This document shows, piece by piece, positions 60,772 to 64,000 of a stretch of DNA of 64,000 nucleotides. Source of the DNA: Chryseobacterium gallinarum (GTDB lineage: Bacteria > Bacteroidota > Bacteroidia > Flavobacteriales > Weeksellaceae). The stretch covers positions 2,918,001-2,982,000 of the forward strand of contig NZ_CP009928.1 in NCBI RefSeq assembly GCF_001021975.1, written 5' to 3'. Every line of letters begins with the position of its first letter. Position 1 is the first letter of the stretch. A model generated the notes under the pieces. It was given only the letters and a program-made list of their open reading frames with translations, ran no database searches and was not told where the DNA came from. A program made the translations under genes and the position numbers.

Positions 60772-62526
60772 TTAATACAGGAAATAAACCTTTGAAATTT
60801 TATTATTTTTAAATTCATAAATGGCAGTGGCTTCAACTTTCTGACCAGGCCGCATTCCGGAAACACTTTCTTTATCAATCACAGTGTTAAGGTTTACAAT
60901 TCTCTGTTTAATTTCACAATGCAGGTCAGGAGCCTTGTTGAAGAGGTTTGTATACGTTTTTCTCATTTGCTCTTTTCCTTTGCTTAGCAATGTGCTGGGA
61001 AACGAATAGATCTCAACATCTTCGGCGTAAGGCTCCAGAAAAGCATCAATATTTCTTGCATTGTAAGCATTAACCTGTTGCTGTACAAGGCTTTCGGGAG
61101 TCATTTTCAGAATACTGGAAGGATCCTGGGGCTGTCCGTTTTTGAATACCATATCAACCTGTGTAAGATGATCCAGGTCTTCAATAGGATTGGCTTTTAA
61201 CAGGACAAGATCTGCAATTTTCCCTTTTTCAATACTTCCATATTGAGAATCTTTATTAAGAATTTTTGTAGGATTAATTGTTGCTGACTGTAGGATTTGC
61301 CAATTGTTCATTCCGCTTTCCTTCATGGCTTTAAGCTCTTCCAGGAAAGAAGAAGCATGCTGTGTTCCGATATTGCCCGCATCTGTTCCGGCAGCAATAG
61401 TCACTCCACCGTCTGACAGCTTTTTAAGATTCACTTTTCTGATAGAATCAACCTTAGAAACGTAAGAGCTTATCTGAGGAGAATTGAACCTTGTTTTGTA
61501 TTTTTTGATCCAGGTAGAATCAGATGTGGCTTCCAGGTGTTTCAGATCATATATCGAACCAATACTTTTAGAATTGGCGGTTTCCAGTTCGTAGGTATTA
61601 TAATGTTTTTTTTGCCCGTAGGTATCATAATAGTTTTCCGATACAGTCAAAGTAGGGCATAATATTATTTTTTTAGATTGTAATAGCTTTACAAAATCAT
61701 CGGAAACCACTTCATCCTCTATATCATGAACCAAATAATCGGCCCCGTTTAATACAGCTGTTTCAGCAGTAAAGCGTTCGGTAGCATGTACCGCCACTTT
61801 CAGATTATTTTTATGGGCTTCTTCAATAGCTGCTTTGATGACTGGCTCAAGCTTTTTTGCTTTCTCTTTCTTTTCCTGAGGATTTGCCCCTGATACGATA
61901 TACCATATCTTGATAAAATCAGGATGGTAGGGAAGTTGTTCCTGCACATATTTCCTGGCTTCTTCAACAGTTAGAGAAAGTTTAAATGGTTCATCTTTAC
62001 CAAGATTTTTAAATACTTCCGGCTCATAGGTTGTAATAAGGGGACCTGCCATATAAACGGAGGGTAGGTTTTGTTTCTTTTTCAAAGCATCACGAAGTAA
62101 AAGAAAATTATAGGTAGCACCGGGATCAATAACAGAAGTTATTCCCGCCCTTAAATAATGTTGAAGAAAATTTTCCATATTTTGATGCCCCCATTTAATC
62201 TCCTCTTCATAGGGCACATGCTTCCTGAGATCAAGAGCATCCGGTCTGGTATAGATTCCGCCACTCTGGAAAAAATGAATATGGGAGTCTGTCATTCCCG
62301 GGATCAGATACTTTCCTTCCCCGTTGATAATCGTAGAGTTCCGGGGAACTTTCACCTGTTTTCCGGATTTTACAGCTGTAATAATACCATTGGTGATGAC
62401 AACGGTTTGTGCAGGGATCAATTTTTTATGGATTACATCTGCAACCGTTACATTTTCGATATACATCTGAGCCTGGATACCGGTGATGCATAAAACAAAA
62501 ACAGTAATAAAAAGAAATTTTTTCAT
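60772..62526 (-). CDS. Amidohydrolase with C-terminal NTF2-like domain
   Basis: From the ATG at 62526 (584 residues): signal peptide MKKFLFITVFVLCITGIQAQ, an amidohydrolase-superfamily metal-dependent domain with GMTDSHIHF (77-85, HxH), VAVHATERF, DYLVHDIED and AAGTDAGN, and, after about 475, a SnoaL/NTF2-like domain (QQVNAYNARNIDAFLEPYAE). This fusion joins a hydrolase of prolidase/imidazolonepropionase type to a small-ligand-binding fold. The frame reaches 62571, but a TATCTTTG box at 62553-62560 favours the ATG at 62526. It is divergent from the LytS-type kinase gene. Confidence 0.87.
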   Translation of the reverse strand: MKKFLFITVFVLCITGIQAQMYIENVTVADVIHKKLIPAQTVVITNGIITAVKSGKQVKVPRNSTIINGEGKYLIPGMTDSHIHFFQSGGIYTRPDALDLRKHVPYEEEIKWGHQNMENFLQHYLRAGITSVIDPGATYNFLLLRDALKKKQNLPSVYMAGPLITTYEPEVFKNLGKDEPFKLSLTVEEARKYVQEQLPYHPDFIKIWYIVSGANPQEKKEKAKKLEPVIKAAIEEAHKNNLKVAVHATERFTAETAVLNGADYLVHDIEDEVVSDDFVKLLQSKKIILCPTLTVSENYYDTYGQKKHYNTYELETANSKSIGSIYDLKHLEATSDSTWIKKYKTRFNSPQISSYVSKVDSIRKVNLKKLSDGGVTIAAGTDAGNIGTQHASSFLEELKAMKESGMNNWQILQSATINPTKILNKDSQYGSIEKGKIADLVLLKANPIEDLDHLTQVDMVFKNGQPQDPSSILKMTPESLVQQQVNAYNARNIDAFLEPYAEDVEIYSFPSTLLSKGKEQMRKTYTNLFNKAPDLHCEIKQRIVNLNTVIDKESVSGMRPGQKVEATAIYEFKNNKISKVYFLY

Positions 62527-62552
62527 GGTTTCTATTAAGTGAGGTAAGAAGA

Positions 62553-62560
62553 CAAAGATA
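62553..62560 (-). promoter_or_regulatory. -7 promoter box of amidohydrolase gene
   Basis: The minus strand reads TATCTTTG, 26 bases upstream of the ATG at 62526. Confidence 0.6.
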
Positions 62561-62630
62561 ATGAAAAGCACTATTGAGATGGATAATAATGTTTTTATAC
62601 TTGTTTTATAAATAAATCAGTGATGGGATA

Positions 62631-62660
62631 ACTTGGTGAATTCCGGATTCCACTTGGTAA
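62631..62660. promoter_or_regulatory. Direct-repeat operator between amidohydrolase and kinase genes
   Basis: ACTTGGTGA (62631-62639) and ACTTGGTAA (62652-62660) are 21 bases apart start to start, the same as at the SIMPL gene. The nearby promoter core TAAAATTACCC is missing here, so it may serve the kinase gene, the amidohydrolase gene or both. Confidence 0.55.
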
Positions 62661-62716
62661 ACAATGGAAGAGTATACATAAAGTTTTAGTTACTTTGCAG
62701 TAAAGATCTGAAATCC

Positions 62717-64000
62717 GTGAAATTAGTTTTTAAAATATTCATCATATCAATACTGGCAGCAGGAAATTTCCTTCCTGCCCAGGATAGCACAAGGGTTTCC
62801 AAGGTATTAAAATCCGCTTCAAAGCTGAAAAAAGCAGTTGATAAAAATGATAATAAAGGAGTTGCCGATGCCTATGTAAGTATGGCCAATGATTACTATA
62901 GACAGGGAAATTATGCTAAAAGTGAAGAATTTCTGATCAAAGCCAAGGTGATTTATCAAAACCTCAACGATAAGAAGAATCTGGAATCTGTTACCCGAAG
63001 ACTGGCTCAGGCTCAGGAAAAACAAAATAAAATAACTCCTGCCATCAGCAATTACAGTATGGCGGCGGAGATGGGATATAGCGCCAAAAGTAAAGCCGTT
63101 AATTCCAACGATGTGGCAAGGCTCTCTTCTCCCACATCGGAACAAAGGGCGGAAGCTATTCAGAATAATATTAATCTGAGTAAAAAAGAAAATGAACCGG
63201 CCGTTCTGGCGGACAGTTACAGCCAGCTTGCTGAGGTGAATATTCAGCAAAAAGATGTTTCCAAAGCTGAAGAAAACCTGAATAATGCCTATAAAATTTC
63301 TAAAAAAGAAGCCCCTCAGCAGGCATTGGAAATTAATCAGAAACTGGCTAATCTCTATATTGAAAATAAAAATTTTGATAAAGCCATTGAAGCCAAAAAA
63401 AAAGTATTGAAAGAAGACTTTGTCAAAGAAAACTCTCAGGAAAAGGTCAATCAGATTCAGGAACTGGCAGATATCTACATTAAAAAAAATGATCCTGAAG
63501 AAGCATTAGGATTATTAAAGAATGCCTACGGAATTGCTTTGGAAAAAGGCCATACCCTCGAAGCACAGAAAAGCGTGAAAAAGCTGGATAGCCTGTACGC
63601 AATCTCAGGAAATACAGATGCCTCAGTTCAGCTGTACAGGGATTTTCTGGGTAAGTTACCTGATCTCGTTTCTAAAGACAGAAGCCTTGTAGATAACAAA
63701 ATTCTTGAAGATACAGAACAAAGAATCGCTCAGCTGGAAAAGGAAAAGCAATTGAAAGATGAGCTTATCCGGAAGAAAAATGTTTTTAATTACGGATTAA
63801 TCGGGGCTTTAATTCTGTTAACAGGCTTGATGGTTATTATTTTCAGAACCCTGAAAAAGGTACGGGTTAAAAATAAAAAAATAGCTTTACAATCGCTACG
63901 TCGGGAGATGAACCCCCATTTTATTTTTAATAGCCTCAACAGTGTCAATCATTTTATAGCAACCAATAATGAATTGGAAGCCAATCAGTATCTGACCAAA
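62717..64000 (+). CDS. LytS-type sensor histidine kinase, 3' truncated by window
   Basis: The frame opens at a GTG at 62717 and is open to the window end (428 codons). The signal peptide is MKLVFKIFIISILAAGNFLPAQ. Residues about 45-330 are tetratricopeptide-type helices, a coiled coil and one membrane segment (about 356-376) follow, and the His_kinase motif LRREMNPHFIFNSLNSVN (about 395-412) marks the LytS/YehU family. The ATPase domain lies beyond the window. Such kinases usually pair with LytTR regulators, and the ACTTGGTG repeats 57 bases upstream fit that idea. Confidence 0.88.
   Translation, partial: MKLVFKIFIISILAAGNFLPAQDSTRVSKVLKSASKLKKAVDKNDNKGVADAYVSMANDYYRQGNYAKSEEFLIKAKVIYQNLNDKKNLESVTRRLAQAQEKQNKITPAISNYSMAAEMGYSAKSKAVNSNDVARLSSPTSEQRAEAIQNNINLSKKENEPAVLADSYSQLAEVNIQQKDVSKAEENLNNAYKISKKEAPQQALEINQKLANLYIENKNFDKAIEAKKKVLKEDFVKENSQEKVNQIQELADIYIKKNDPEEALGLLKNAYGIALEKGHTLEAQKSVKKLDSLYAISGNTDASVQLYRDFLGKLPDLVSKDRSLVDNKILEDTEQRIAQLEKEKQLKDELIRKKNVFNYGLIGALILLTGLMVIIFRTLKKVRVKNKKIALQSLRREMNPHFIFNSLNSVNHFIATNNELEANQYLTK

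Noticed and set aside
62819..63250. Minus-strand open frame of 143 codons
   Set aside because: It lies wholly within the coding sequence of the LytS-type kinase on the plus strand, which has clear tetratricopeptide and kinase motifs.
1..64000. rRNA genes, prophage or integrative element with integrase
   Set aside because: No rRNA sequence, phage structural gene, integrase or attachment-site pair was recognised; the only mobile traces are the toxin cassettes, one transposase relic and short palindromes.

Overview
The window is typical chromosome of a flavobacterium, most likely Chryseobacterium or a close relative in the Weeksellaceae. The base composition is AT-rich. Promoters are of the Bacteroidota type: a -7 box TAnnTTTG, often with a TTG-like -33 box about 19-22 bases upstream. 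Shine-Dalgarno sites are rare. Protein families typical of the group are present: GSCFA, DUF4269, DUF5683, DUF6438, DUF2723, an enlarged signal peptidase I, and TPR-containing sensor kinases. These assignments come from motif reading; no database search was run.

Layout. 1-2300 is a decayed polymorphic-toxin (RHS) tail: toxin-tip fragments, each followed by a small gene that looks like an immunity gene. 2.5-7.1 kb carries a polyprenyl synthase, then the overlapping trio GSCFA / DUF4269 / TatD, and a polytopic membrane protein. 7.1-12.2 kb is mostly minus strand: DEAD-box helicase, two envelope proteins, and obg-adk-hpt with hairpin repeats between the genes. 12.2-17 kb holds an ABC-F protein with a striking leader (short upstream ORF inside a hairpin), a lipase-like hydrolase and purA. 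17.3-24 kb is a housekeeping run: tonB, parA-parB-DUF5683-dapB-lepB-wbqC. 24-27.2 kb encodes a secreted subtilase and two lipoproteins. 27.3-33 kb is an apparent operon for polyprenyl-phosphate-arabinose synthesis (UbiA-type transferase, DprE1-like oxidase, DprE2-like reductase, HAD phosphatase), followed by a PrcB-like lipoprotein, a cysteine desulfurase and trxA. 33.1-33.5 kb is a tandem array of four tRNA-Asp genes, followed by a gene-poor stretch with an insertion-sequence relic. 34.3-37.8 kb is one very large DUF2723 membrane protein. 38.4-43 kb has a LuxR-type regulator with paired palindromic sites in its promoter, an L,D-transpeptidase, a retropepsin-PDZ protein and an esterase. 43.2-50.9 kb is a duplicated signalling island: two paralogous TPR histidine kinases, one NarL-type response regulator, two related lipoproteins, a fatty-acid desaturase and an outer-membrane protein. 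51-58.3 kb has tyrS, an ECF sigma factor, lipA, a divergent AraC regulator/MFS pair, a STAS-like protein and an FAD oxidoreductase. 58.3-64 kb has REP-like hairpins, a vWA lipoprotein-like gene, a SIMPL gene, an amidohydrolase fused to an NTF2-like domain, and the start of a LytS-type histidine kinase cut by the window end.

Two regulatory patterns stand out. First, direct repeats of ACTTGGTG spaced 21 bases start to start lie upstream of the vWA gene (one half degenerate), of the SIMPL gene, and between the amidohydrolase and the LytS-type kinase. For vWA and SIMPL they sit at an identical distance from an identical promoter core, suggesting a local regulon. Second, the 46.5 kb lipoprotein and the 50.3 kb outer-membrane protein share a conserved block just upstream of matching promoters, which suggests one response regulator controls both. 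Several start codons were moved downstream because a promoter box falls inside or after the longest open frame's start.
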